Shown: piece after piece, positions 16,144-24,941 of the stretch
Layout of the letters: every line of letters starts with the position of its first letter
How positions within the stretch are numbered: the first letter of the stretch is position 1
Source: Streptomyces sp. V1I1
GTDB lineage: Bacteria; Actinomycetota; Actinomycetes; Streptomycetales; Streptomycetaceae
Assembly (NCBI RefSeq): GCF_030817355.1
Contig: NZ_JAUSZH010000001.1
Coordinates: 1,922,001 to 1,986,000 of the forward strand
DNA length: 64,000 nucleotides
Reading direction: 5' to 3'
Notes under the pieces: model-generated
Seen by the model: only the letters and a program-made list of their open reading frames with translations
Databases searched by the model: none
What the model was told of the DNA's origin: nothing
Made by a program: the position numbers and the translations under genes

Positions 16144-17730
16144 ATGCTTGACGGTTTTGTGCACTGGCCCGAACAGCTCGCGGCGGACCTGCGCCGGACA
16201 GGGGTCTGGCTCGGCCGGCCGATCGGTGACTTGTTGCACGAGTCGTGCGAACGGAACGCCGATCGCGTGGCCGTGGTGTGCGGCGAACGCCGGATGACCT
16301 ACGCGGAGCTGTCCCGGCGGGCGGACCGGTTGGCGGGCGGCCTGATCGGACTGGGCATCAGGCCCCTGGACCGGGTGGTGGTGCACCTCCCCAACATCCC
16401 GGAGTTCGTCGTCCTGGTCTTCGCGCTGCTGCGGGCCGGAGCGATCCCCGTGCTGGCGCTGCCCGGTCACCGCAGGGCCGAGATCGCGCATCTGTGCGCT
16501 CACTCCGGGGCTGTTGCCTATGTGGTGAAGGACGAGTTCGGCGGGTTCGACTTCCGTACGATCGCCCGGGAGATCCCGTCGGTCCCGCACGTGATCGTCA
16601 GCGGCGACGCCCAGGAGTTCGTTTCGCTGGAGTCGCTGGACGCCCAGGACGTCGCGCTGCCCAGGGTGGACGCGTCCGACCCCGCGCTGTTCCTGCTCTC
16701 CGGGGGCACCACCGGACTGCCGAAGCTGATTCCCCGGACCCACGACGACTACGAGTACGTCATGCGGGCCAGCGCGGAGGCGATGCGGGTGGGCCCGGAG
16801 GTGGTGTACCTCGCCGTCAACCCGGTCGCGCACCAGGCGGCCCTCGCCTGTCCGGGCGTGTTCGGCAGTCTCCTGATGGGAGGGAAGGCGGTACTCACGT
16901 CGAGCGTGCGGCCCGACGACGTCTTCTCGCTGATCCGCCGCGAGGCAGTCACCGTGACCACGGTCGTGCCCTCGGTGCTGCGGCTGTGGGCCGATTCCGG
17001 ACGACCGCCCGGCGAACTGTCCCGCCTGCTGATCCAGGTGGGCAGTGCCCCGCTCGACCCGGCCCTGGCGCGCCGCGCGGCCCAGGAGCTGGGCTGCCGG
17101 ATCCAGCGGTGGTACGGCATCAGCGAGGGGCTGCTGACCCACACCCGGCTCGACGACCCGGAGGAGGTGGCCGTGAACACGGACGGCCGCCCGATGTCAC
17201 CGGGCGACGAGGTCCGGATCGTCGACGAGTCCGGGAACCCGGTGCCCGACGGGGAGGCCGGCGAGATGCAGGTGCGCGGTCCGTACACGATCCGCGGGTA
17301 CTACCGGGCTCCCGAGGAGAACGCCCGGTCGTTCACACCGGAAGGCTTCTTCCGCACCGGCGACCTCGTCCGGCGCAGGCCGGACGGCAACATCATGATC
17401 GTCGGCAGGATCAAGGACGTCATCAACCGGGCCGGCGAGAAGGTCTCCGCGGAGGAGGTGGAGCAGCAACTGCGCACCCACCCCGCCGTGCAGGACGCGG
17501 CCGTGATCGGCGTGGCGGACACCGTGCTCGGCGAGCGGACGTACGCCTTCGTCGTCCTCAACGAGGCGGACGTCCGCCCGTCCGCCATGAAGGAGTTCCT
17601 CAGAGGCCGCGGCCTGGCCACCTACAAGATCCCCGACCGGCTGATTCCGATGCCGCAGCTTCCGCGCACACCGATGGGGAAGGTCGACAAAAAGGCACTG
17701 CGCGCACGGATCGCCGCGTCACAACGCTGA
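16144..17730 (+). CDS. stand-alone aryl-AMP ligase (starter activation)
   Basis: A 528-aa EntE/DhbE-type adenylate-forming enzyme with no attached carrier domain. Motifs: LLSGGTTGLPKLIPRTH near 185 (phosphate loop), YGISEG near 323, YRTGD-like FRTGDLV near 400, GRIKDVINRAGEKVS near 420 (hinge and A8) and a catalytic-Lys tail PMGKVDKKALR. In DHB-activating enzymes the substrate loop reads AHNYxxSSPG; here it is AHQAALACPG, so the Asn, Tyr and first Ser are Gln, Ala and Cys. DHB is therefore unlikely, and a bulkier ring such as quinoxaline-2-carboxylate or 3-hydroxyquinaldate fits the neighbourhood (inference). In triostin synthesis the aryl group goes to the fatty-acid ACP (family knowledge), consistent with no ArCP here. 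Confidence 0.92.
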   Translation: MLDGFVHWPEQLAADLRRTGVWLGRPIGDLLHESCERNADRVAVVCGERRMTYAELSRRADRLAGGLIGLGIRPLDRVVVHLPNIPEFVVLVFALLRAGAIPVLALPGHRRAEIAHLCAHSGAVAYVVKDEFGGFDFRTIAREIPSVPHVIVSGDAQEFVSLESLDAQDVALPRVDASDPALFLLSGGTTGLPKLIPRTHDDYEYVMRASAEAMRVGPEVVYLAVNPVAHQAALACPGVFGSLLMGGKAVLTSSVRPDDVFSLIRREAVTVTTVVPSVLRLWADSGRPPGELSRLLIQVGSAPLDPALARRAAQELGCRIQRWYGISEGLLTHTRLDDPEEVAVNTDGRPMSPGDEVRIVDESGNPVPDGEAGEMQVRGPYTIRGYYRAPEENARSFTPEGFFRTGDLVRRRPDGNIMIVGRIKDVINRAGEKVSAEEVEQQLRTHPAVQDAAVIGVADTVLGERTYAFVVLNEADVRPSAMKEFLRGRGLATYKIPDRLIPMPQLPRTPMGKVDKKALRARIAASQR

Positions 17731-18190
17731 CGGTGCCGGGGTGCGGGACGGATTCCGCGTCCGCTCCGCGCCTGCCTCGGCCGGTTGACCACCGCATCCG
17801 GCTGGGATCCCACCGGGCACTGGGACCTGCCCGGGGCCCTACCGCCGACCATGGTGCACACCGGCTCGTGACCGGCGGATGAGCAGTTCGCTCGGCGCCA
17901 CCGGGCCACCTCCGAGTGCGGGAATGGGCGCCCGTATCAAGGAGGTGACCGGCAGTCCGGGCACGAACCGCATCACCCAGCCCTGACCTACACAACCTGA
18001 CACACCATCAGGGCGAGCGTCACATGAGCGTCAGAACAGCCCGGCACGGCCTCAGCGAAGACCGGGGGGCACCACGCGTCCGCCTTCCCGTCACCGATCG
18101 AAACCGCAGGTCAGCCAGCGTCCGTCCGGCATGCGGCCTGCTCCACGTCATGCGCCCATGAAAACAGGTCGGGCCGACCCGCTCGTAACC
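17731..18190. other. non-coding gap between the peptide cluster and the IS110 element
   Basis: About 460 bases with no ORF of believable composition. Nothing recognisable as a terminator or gene fragment was found. One copy of an 11-mer (CGCAGGTCAGC) that recurs near the IS lies at 18105-18115. Confidence 0.5.
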
Positions 18191-18219
18191 TCAGGAATCC
18201 GAGAACTCGCAGGTCAGCG

Positions 18220-18420
18220 ACCCAGCGCACCTTCGGTGCGCGCCGGGGGCGTGGTAAATCCTGTGGCGTGCGCCGAAGGTGCTTCTGTCTGCCCTGACGT
18301 GGGCTGATGCCGGTCCGGGACCCTGAAGTGGTTCGTTCCGGCCGAAACCGAGGCTTCTGTGATGCCGGTGAGCTCGCAGGTCAGCATGGTGCTGAGGGCC
18401 GTCCACGGGCACCGTGGAGT
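18220..18420 (+). ncRNA. candidate IS110 bridge RNA
   Basis: The roughly 300 non-coding bases ahead of the transposase fold strongly. Bases 18227-18245 pair with 18264-18282 in a 19-bp stem (16 Watson-Crick pairs, 3 G-U) around an 18-base loop. An alternative local hairpin uses 18225-18231 with 18235-18241. Further on, CCACGG (18403-18408) pairs with CCGTGG (18412-18417). IS110-family recombinases use a structured RNA encoded in the non-coding end next to the recombinase gene to choose target and donor DNA. Position and fold fit; the boundaries and guide loops are not established. Confidence 0.5.
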
Positions 18421-18514
18421 GTTGCTGTGAGCACGGGCGTCAGAATTCCTGTTTCACCCTGGCCCTCCCGGAACGGCGTACGAGGTACTGGCCGCCGGGG
18501 AGGGAGTGGAATCC

Positions 18515-19759
18515 ATGGACGTGCTGCATGAACGCTGCGCGGGGCTGGACATCAGCAAGAAGGACGCCAAGGCGTGCGTGCGCACGCCGAGCACGAAACG
18601 CCGGGGCTCGTTCACCAACGAGACCACGACGTGGGGATCGACGACGCACGCAGTACTCGCCCTGCGCGATCACCTGCTGGCCGCGAACGTCACCCTGGTG
18701 GTGATCGAGGCGACCTCGGACTACTGGAAGCCGTTCTACTACCTGCTGGCCGAGGAGTTGAACGTGATCCTGGTCAACGCCCGGCAGGTCAAGAACCTGC
18801 CCGGCCGCAAGACCGACGTCTCCGACGCCGCCTGGCTGGCCCAGCTCGGCGCCCACGGCCTGGTCCGTCCCTCGTTCGTACCACCGCAGCCGGTGCGCGA
18901 ACTGCGGGACCTGACCCGGGCCCGCACCCAGATGACCCGCGAGCGCGGACAGGTCGTCCAGCGGCTGGAGAAGCTGCTGGAGGACACCGGGATCAAACTC
19001 GCCGCGGTCGCCTCCGACATCACGGGCGTCTCCGGCCGGGCCATGCTCGAAGCCCTCATCGCCGGGGAACGCGACCCACAGACCCTCGCAGAACTGGCCA
19101 AGCGACGGCTCCGCAACAAGATTCCCGAACTCACCGAGGCCCTGACCGGCCGCTTCCGCAACCACCACGCGTTCCTGGCCCGGCTGTATCTGGACCAGTA
19201 CGACCAGCTCACCGGTGCCATCGACCAGCTCACCGCACGGATCGAGGAGGCGATGGCCCCCTTTCGCCCCACGCTGGAACTGCTCGACACCATCCCCGGG
19301 ATCAACCAGGCAGTCGCCGAGGTGATCCTCGCGGAGACCGGGGGTGACATGAGCCGGTTCGCCTCCGCCAAACACCTCGCCTCCTGGGCCGGGGTCTGCC
19401 CAGGACACCACGAGTCCGCCGGCCGCACCAAGAACACCAGGGTCCGCCCCGGCAACCCCTACCTCAAGGCGGCCCTCGGACTGGCCGCCTTCGGCGCGGT
19501 GAGAACCAAGGACACCTACCTGCAGGCCCGTTACAAGCGGCTCACCGCCCGCCGCGGCCCGCTGCGGGCCCTGGTCGCCGTCGAGCACTCGATCATCACC
19601 GCGATCTGGCACATGCTCACCGACAACGTCCCCTACCAGGAACTCGGCAGCACCTACTTCACCCAGCGCGACCCCGAACGCGCCACCCGCCGAGCGATCA
19701 ACCAGCTCAACCAACTCGGCTACACCGTCACCCTCAACCCCATCGAGACCGCGGCCTGA
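18515..19759 (+). mobile_element. IS110-family transposase (recombinase)
   Basis: A 414-aa transposase with the IS110 layout. The N-terminal RuvC-like DEDD domain has GLDISKKDAKA near residue 11, VVIEATS near 66 and KTDVSDAAWLA near 95. A coiled central region follows, then the C-terminal Tnp20 domain with LLDTIPGINQAVAEVI, FASAKHLASWAG and GNPYLKAALGLAA. The reading frame is intact. ATG 18515 is preferred, as GGGGAGGGAG precedes it; a GTG at 18506 is the alternative. IS110 elements usually lack long terminal repeats, and I could not fix the ends. It sits exactly between the peptide cluster and the conserved chromosomal block. Confidence 0.92.
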
Positions 19760-19845
19760 CCGGCAGCCCCAGAACCTCGGCGATCCCACGGCCGCCGGGC
19801 ATCCAGTGCTGCCCACACCCACCCTGACCTGTATCTATTTACGCG

Positions 19846-21174
19846 TCAGAGGCTCTTCGTGGCGGGCTCCAAAATCGCCACGCACTCCACATGCGACGTC
19901 ATCGGAAACAGATCGAACGCCCGCAGCGTCCTCGGCTTGTAGCCCCCCTCGCGGAAGTACGCCAGGTCACGCGCCAGCGCCGCCGGATCGCAGGCCACGT
20001 ACGCGATGCGCCGCGCGCCCAGGGCCGCGAGGTGCTTCACCGTCTGCTTGCCCGCCCCCGCGCGCGGCGGGTCGAGGACGATCAGGTCCACCTCGGTGAT
20101 CTTGGTGCGCGGCAGGACCTGCTCGACCTTGCCGTGTTCGATGCGTACACGCTCGAAGTCCTGGAGATTGTGGCGGGCGTCCTCGACGGCGCGCTTGGTC
20201 GATTCGATGCCGAGTACCGCGCCCTTCTCACCCACCCGGTCGGCGATCGCGCCCGCGAACAGGCCCACACCGCAGTACAGATCGAGCGCCATGTCGCCCT
20301 TGCGCGGCAACAGGCCCTGCATGACCGCCTTCACAAGGAGGTCGGCTGCCTGCGGGTGGACCTGCCAGAAGCCGCCCATGCCGACGCGGTACGTACGCTC
20401 GTCGGCCCGCTCCCGTACGAAGGCGCGGCCGTGCACCCGGTGCACCCCGCCGTCGCGTTCGTCCACGCGCAGCACCGAGACCGGCTTGTCGAGCTCGACC
20501 AGCGGCAGCCGGCCGCCCTCGCGCGGGGTGAGGATGACCTGGCGGTCGCTCGAACCCGTCGCCGCGATCGCCTCGACCGTGGCCATCTGCGGCCAGTCCT
20601 GCTTCTCGATGCCGAGCTCGGTGACGCCAGGCGCGGCGATCATGCAGTGGTCGATCGGCTGAACGTCGTGCGAGCGGTGCTTGCGCAGGCCCGCGCGGCC
20701 CTCCGTGTCGATCGCGTACTGCACGCGCGTGCGCCACGCGGGCACCTCGCCCGCCGGCAGCTTGTCGCCCGGCGCCGGCATGACAGTGCCGTCCCAGCCT
20801 GCCTCCTCGGGAGTGAGACCCGCGAGCCGCTGCAGCTGTTCGGCGATCACCTCGCCCTTGAACCGCCGCTGCGCGCCCGGCTTGGCGTGCTGCCAGTCGC
20901 AGCCGCCGCACTTGCCCGGGCCGGAGTACGGGCAGGGAGCCTCGACACGGTCCTTGGACGCCTCGATGATCCGTACGGCGTCGGCGCGCAGAAAGCGGGA
21001 GTCCACCTCGCCCTCGGTGACGCGGGCCACGATCTTCTCGCCGGGCAGCGTGTGCCGTACGAACAGCACCTGCCCCTCCTCGGTGCGGGCGATGCAGTGA
21101 CCGCCGTGCGCGACGGGGCCGACCTCGACCTCGTACTCCTCCCCGACCAGCGAAGACTCGGATGCGTTCTGCAT
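19846..21174 (-). CDS. TRAM-domain class I SAM-dependent RNA m5U methyltransferase
   Basis: A 442-aa TrmA/RumA-type enzyme expected to make 5-methyluridine in tRNA or rRNA. An N-terminal TRAM domain (residues 10-70, VGPVAHGGHCIAR) is followed by a cysteine set CPYSGPGKCGGC near 82-93 plus a later Cys in IDHCMI, typical of an Fe-S cluster. The methyltransferase core has LDLYCGVGLFAGAIA near 295, LDPPRAGAGK near 370 and the catalytic CDPAALARD near 395. A leftward gene following the K+ transporter after a hairpin. The same neighbour pair occurs in Mycobacterium tuberculosis (Rv2689c-Rv2690c, from memory). Target uridine not predictable. Confidence 0.9.
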   Translation of the reverse strand: MQNASESSLVGEEYEVEVGPVAHGGHCIARTEEGQVLFVRHTLPGEKIVARVTEGEVDSRFLRADAVRIIEASKDRVEAPCPYSGPGKCGGCDWQHAKPGAQRRFKGEVIAEQLQRLAGLTPEEAGWDGTVMPAPGDKLPAGEVPAWRTRVQYAIDTEGRAGLRKHRSHDVQPIDHCMIAAPGVTELGIEKQDWPQMATVEAIAATGSSDRQVILTPREGGRLPLVELDKPVSVLRVDERDGGVHRVHGRAFVRERADERTYRVGMGGFWQVHPQAADLLVKAVMQGLLPRKGDMALDLYCGVGLFAGAIADRVGEKGAVLGIESTKRAVEDARHNLQDFERVRIEHGKVEQVLPRTKITEVDLIVLDPPRAGAGKQTVKHLAALGARRIAYVACDPAALARDLAYFREGGYKPRTLRAFDLFPMTSHVECVAILEPATKSL

Positions 21175-21213
21175 GGCGGGGTGACTCCAGAGATCAAGGG
21201 GTGCAACGGAAAA

Positions 21214-21259
21214 CGGCCGGACGACCAGCCCACCAGTCTACGTGCGCGTCGTCCGGCCG
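21214..21259 (-). terminator. hairpin after the K+ transporter gene
   Basis: CGGCCGGACGAC (21214-21225) pairs perfectly with GTCGTCCGGCCG (21248-21259), a 12-bp stem around 22 bases, 17 bases beyond the transporter stop. There is no U-run, as is common for Streptomyces terminators. Confidence 0.6.
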
Positions 21260-21276
21260 CCCGCCACTCATATGGC

Positions 21277-23325
21277 TCAGCTCTTGCCGCTGGGCTCCTT
21301 GGGGCGCTGGTCCACCGGCCCGCGCCGCACCGAACCCGGCGCGTTCCACTCCTGGCGCTTCCTCGCCCGCTTCTTCGCGGCCTCGGAGGACACCAGCTGG
21401 TACGGCACCGAGGTCACCATCACACCGGGTGTGAACAGCAGCCGCCCCTTGAGGCGCAAGGCGCTCTGGTTGTGCAGCAGATGCTCGTACCAGTGCCCCA
21501 CCACGTACTCGGGGATGATGACGCTGACCACGTCCCGCGGGCTTTCGCGCCGCAGCCCCTTGACGTAGTCGATGACGGGCCGGGTGATCTCGCGGTACGG
21601 GGAGTCGAGGATCTTCAGCGGCACATTGATGCCGCGCCGCTCCCACTCCTCCTTGAGCGCCTTCGTCTCGGCAGGGTCGACGCTGATGCTGACGGCTTCG
21701 AGTTTGTCGGAGCGCATCAGCTTGGCGTAGGCGAGGGCGCGCAGAGTCGGCTTGTGGATCTTGGAGACCAGAACGATGGAGTGCACGCGGGAGGGGCGCA
21801 CATAGTCGTCGGGGCGCTCCTCCTCCGCGGCGATCTCCTCCGAGACCCGGTCGTAGTGCTTCCGGATCGCAGACATCGTCCCGTAGAAGATCACCATGCC
21901 GAGCAGCGCGACCCATGCGCCGTGTGTGAACTTGGTGGCGAGCACGACGACCAGCACCAGGCCCGTGAAGAACGCGCCAAAGGTGTTGATCGCGCGGGAG
22001 CGGATCATGGCGCGGCGCTTGGCCGGGTCCTTCTCGGTCTTCAGATGGCGGTTCCAGTGCCGCACCATGCCGGTCTGGCTGAGCGTGAAGGAGACGAAGA
22101 CGCCGACGATGTAGAGCTGGATCAGCTTGGTCGAGTCGGCCTCGTAGAGCCAGACCAGCAGGATGGCCGCGCCGGCCAGCAGCACGATGCCGTTGGAGAA
22201 GGCGAGCCGGTCGCCGCGGGTGTGCAGCTGGCGCGGCAGATAGCGGTCCTGCGCAAGGATCGAGCCGAGCAGCGGGAAGCCGTTGTACGCGGTGTTGGCG
22301 GCCAGGAACAGGACCAGCGCGGTGGCCGCGGCGAGCAGTACGAAGAAGAACGTGCCGTCGCCGAAGACGGCGGCCGCGACCTGGGAGATCACCGGGTTCT
22401 GGACGTAGTCGCCGCCGACCGGGGTGCCGTTTCGGAGCAGGTCGTGCGCGGGCGTCTCGGCCATCCTCACATCGGTTGCCATGGCCAGGCCGATGATGCC
22501 GCAGAACATGGTGACGGCCAGGGCGCCCATGAGCAGCAGGGTGGTCGCGGCGTTCTTGCTCTTGGGCTTGCGGAAGGCGGGGACGCCGTTGCTGATCGCC
22601 TCGACGCCGGTGAGCGCGGCACAGCCGGAGGAGAAGGCCCGCAGCAGCAGGAAGATCAGCGCGAAGCCTGCCAGCCCCTGGTGCTCGGGCTTGATCTCGA
22701 GGTCGGCGGTCGGGGCCCTCATGGTGTCGTCGAGGACGATGCCTCTGAAGGCGCCCCACGCGATCATGATGAAGACGCCGGCGACGAAGACGTACGTCGG
22801 GATGGCGAAGAGCTTGCCCGACTCCCTCACGCCGCGCAGATTCATCAGCGTCAGCAGGACGATTATCGCGATGGCGCAGGGGACCTTGTGCTCGACGACG
22901 AAGGGGATCGCGGAGCCGAGGTTCTCCACTCCGGAGGCGATCGACACGGCCACCGTCAGGACGTAGTCGACGAGCAGGGCGCTGGCGACGGTGAGGCCGG
23001 CCCTGGGGCCGAGGTTGGTGTTGGCGACCTCGTAGTCGCCGCCGCCGCTGGGGTAGGCGCGCACGTTCTGCCGGTAGGAGGCGACCACCGTGAACATCAG
23101 CACCACGACAGCGACCGCGATCCACGGGCTGAAGTGATAGGCCGACACACCCGCGATGGAGAGCACCAGAAGGACTTCGCCCGGTGCGTACGCCACCGAG
23201 GACAGCGGGTCGGACGCGAAGACGGGCAGTGCGATGCGCTTAGGGAGAAGCGTTTCCCCCAGCTTGTCGCTGCGCAGCGCCCTGCCGATCAGGATCCGTT
23301 TGGGCACGTCGGTCAGTTTGGACAC
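21277..23325 (-). CDS. kimA: APC-superfamily K+ transporter, KimA-like
   Basis: A 682-aa membrane protein with about 12 hydrophobic segments and a soluble C-terminal universal-stress-like half (LVSKIHKPTLRALAYAKLM near 530). Often labelled amino-acid permease, but it tracks Bacillus KimA closely: ASDPLSSVAYAPGE near 37-50, SYRQNVRAYPSGGGDYEV, LLVDYVLTVAVSIASG, AFSSGCAALTGVEAISN and LYIVGVFVSFTLSQTG. Asp, Tyr and Thr positions of the KimA K+ site appear kept. Expected job: proton-coupled K+ uptake. The start is GTG at 23325, with no clear ribosome site. It is divergent from two TrkA/RCK genes, and the kdpDE genes lie 3 kb away, which supports a potassium role. The amino-acid permease reading is the alternative. 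Confidence 0.75.
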   Translation of the reverse strand: MSKLTDVPKRILIGRALRSDKLGETLLPKRIALPVFASDPLSSVAYAPGEVLLVLSIAGVSAYHFSPWIAVAVVVLMFTVVASYRQNVRAYPSGGGDYEVANTNLGPRAGLTVASALLVDYVLTVAVSIASGVENLGSAIPFVVEHKVPCAIAIIVLLTLMNLRGVRESGKLFAIPTYVFVAGVFIMIAWGAFRGIVLDDTMRAPTADLEIKPEHQGLAGFALIFLLLRAFSSGCAALTGVEAISNGVPAFRKPKSKNAATTLLLMGALAVTMFCGIIGLAMATDVRMAETPAHDLLRNGTPVGGDYVQNPVISQVAAAVFGDGTFFFVLLAAATALVLFLAANTAYNGFPLLGSILAQDRYLPRQLHTRGDRLAFSNGIVLLAGAAILLVWLYEADSTKLIQLYIVGVFVSFTLSQTGMVRHWNRHLKTEKDPAKRRAMIRSRAINTFGAFFTGLVLVVVLATKFTHGAWVALLGMVIFYGTMSAIRKHYDRVSEEIAAEEERPDDYVRPSRVHSIVLVSKIHKPTLRALAYAKLMRSDKLEAVSISVDPAETKALKEEWERRGINVPLKILDSPYREITRPVIDYVKGLRRESPRDVVSVIIPEYVVGHWYEHLLHNQSALRLKGRLLFTPGVMVTSVPYQLVSSEAAKKRARKRQEWNAPGSVRRGPVDQRPKEPSGKS

Positions 23326-23502
23326 GCAGAGGATCGTAAGCGTTCCGTATCGACGATGCCCACCCACTACCCCGCTCTCCCCCGGAATCTCCGTTCTCGC
23401 AGCACAAAGGGGTCCCGGGGCGGACCGCGCGTGTGTAGCTTGGGCCGCGGTCTGAGACCCTGTTAAGCCTGAGCTAGACCATTGACAGCCGGAAGGACGG
23501 TC

Positions 23503-24171
23503 GTGCACATCGTCATCATGGGATGCGGGCGAGTGGGAGCCGCTCTCGCGCAGACCCTGGAGCAGCAGGGGCATACGGTCGCCGTCGTCGACCAGGACCC
23601 CACGGCCTTCCGCCGCTTGGGCTCCGGGTTCGGCGGCCGCCGCGTCACCGGAGTCGGTTTCGACCAGGACACTCTGCGTGAGGCGGGGATCGAGGAAGCC
23701 GGTGCCTTCGCCGCGGTCAGCAGCGGCGACAACTCCAACATCATCGCCGCGCGGGTGGCTCGCGAGATGTTCGGCATCGAGAACGTCGCGGCTCGTATCT
23801 ACGACCCGCGGCGTGCCGAGGTGTACCAGCGCCTTGGCATCCCGACTGTCGCCACTGTCCGCTGGACGGCCGACCAGATGCTGCGGCGGCTGCTGCCGTC
23901 CGGCGCGGAGCCGCTGTGGCGGGACCCGAGCGGCGGGGTGCAGCTGGCGGAGGTGCACACCTCGCCGTCCTGGATAGGGCACAAGGTCAGCACGCTGCAG
24001 GAGGAGACGGGCGTGCGCGTCGCCTTCCTCACCCGGCTGGGGGAAGCGGTTCTGCCGACGTCGCAGACCGTGTTGCAGGAGGGCGACCTCGTCCACGTGA
24101 TGATGCGTACGGACGAGATCGAGAAGGTCGAGGCGGCCTTCGCCGAGGGCCCTGAGGAAGGCGGTCACTGA
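23503..24171 (+). CDS. ceoB: TrkA-type K+ uptake regulatory subunit (RCK)
   Basis: A 222-aa cytosolic protein with an RCK_N Rossmann domain (IVIMGCGRVGAALAQTL, residues 3-19; VVDQDP near 34) and an RCK_C domain (WIGHKVSTLQEETGVRVAFL near 155). It should gate a K+ channel or transporter in response to nucleotide; RCK_C domains of this type can bind c-di-AMP in some species. The start is GTG 23503 with GGAAGGACGG ahead of it. Its TGA overlaps the ATG of the next TrkA gene by one base. The pair corresponds to M. tuberculosis ceoB-ceoC by order (from memory). Confidence 0.9.
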   Translation: MHIVIMGCGRVGAALAQTLEQQGHTVAVVDQDPTAFRRLGSGFGGRRVTGVGFDQDTLREAGIEEAGAFAAVSSGDNSNIIAARVAREMFGIENVAARIYDPRRAEVYQRLGIPTVATVRWTADQMLRRLLPSGAEPLWRDPSGGVQLAEVHTSPSWIGHKVSTLQEETGVRVAFLTRLGEAVLPTSQTVLQEGDLVHVMMRTDEIEKVEAAFAEGPEEGGH

Positions 24172-24848
24172 TGCGGGTCGCTATTGCGGGCGCCGGCGCG
24201 GTGGGCCGTTCCATCGCGGGCGAGCTGCTGGAGAACGGGCACGAGGTACTGCTGGTCGACAAGGCGCCCACCGCGATCTCGGTGGAGCGGGTGCCGCAGG
24301 CCGAGTGGCTGCTGGCGGACGCGTGCGAGATCACGTCGCTGGACGAGGCGGCGTTGCAGCGGTGCAACGTTGTGATCGCGGCGACGGGTGACGACAAGGT
24401 CAATCTGGTCGTCTCGCTGCTCGCGAAGACGGAGTACGGGGTGCCGAGGGTGGTCGCCCGGGTCAACAACCCGAAGAACGAGTGGCTCTTCAACGAGTCC
24501 TGGGGCGTCGATGTCGCGGTCTCCACGCCGCGCCTGATGTCGGCGCTGGTGGAGGAGGCGGTGAGCGTCGGCGATCTCGTACGGCTGCTGCGCTTCAGCC
24601 ATGGCGACGCGAACCTGGTCGAACTGACGCTGCCGCCGGAGTCGGCGATCGCCGGCACGCAGGTGGGCGACGTGGCCTGGCCGGAGGACACCTCACTGGT
24701 CACGATCATCCGCGGCTCGCGGGTGCTGACGCCGGGCACGGAGGAAACGCTGGAGGCGGGCGACGAGCTGCTGTTCGTGGCGGCGCAGGCCCGCGAGGAA
24801 CAGTTGGAGGACCTGCTGTCGGTCCGCCGCGAGGACGCGACGAGCTGA
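24171..24848 (+). CDS. ceoC: second TrkA-type K+ uptake subunit (RCK)
   Basis: A 225-aa RCK protein with RCK_N (VAIAGAGAVGRSIAGELL, residues 3-20; LLVDKAP near 30) and RCK_C (TQVGDVAWPEDTSLVTIIRG near 162). Its ATG overlaps the stop of the preceding gene (TGATG), so the two subunits are likely made in equal amounts and form a heteromeric gating ring. No integral Trk/Ktr channel gene lies beside it; the divergent KimA-like transporter is the nearest candidate partner. A strong bidirectional hairpin follows. Confidence 0.9.
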   Translation: MRVAIAGAGAVGRSIAGELLENGHEVLLVDKAPTAISVERVPQAEWLLADACEITSLDEAALQRCNVVIAATGDDKVNLVVSLLAKTEYGVPRVVARVNNPKNEWLFNESWGVDVAVSTPRLMSALVEEAVSVGDLVRLLRFSHGDANLVELTLPPESAIAGTQVGDVAWPEDTSLVTIIRGSRVLTPGTEETLEAGDELLFVAAQAREEQLEDLLSVRREDATS

Positions 24849-24860
24849 CGGGTTCCGTAC

Positions 24861-24905
24861 GCGAAGGGGCCCGGGGAACCTGATCGGTTCCCCGGGCCCC
24901 TTCGC
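24861..24905. terminator. bidirectional terminator hairpin, 20-bp perfect stem
   Basis: Bases 24861-24880 are perfectly complementary to 24886-24905 around a 5-base loop. It lies between the convergent ceoC and DUF3159 genes and can serve both strands. Confidence 0.85.
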
Positions 24906-24941
24906 GTGTGTCCGGCCGTGGCGCTACGTGTCCGGTCGCGG

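Noticed and set aside
17981..19830. CCCTGACCT at 17981-17989 and 19822-19830 as IS flanking repeats
   Set aside because: A 9-mer match over this distance is likely by chance, and it would make the element about 1.84 kb, long for IS110. Ends were left undefined.
19891..23466. 1191-codon plus-strand open frame
   Set aside because: It spans two unrelated, well-supported minus-strand genes (RNA methyltransferase and K+ transporter) and has no recognisable domain.
21277..24168. 963-codon version of the K+ transporter
   Set aside because: The extra 280 codons are antisense to ceoB; the conserved N-terminus begins at GTG 23325.
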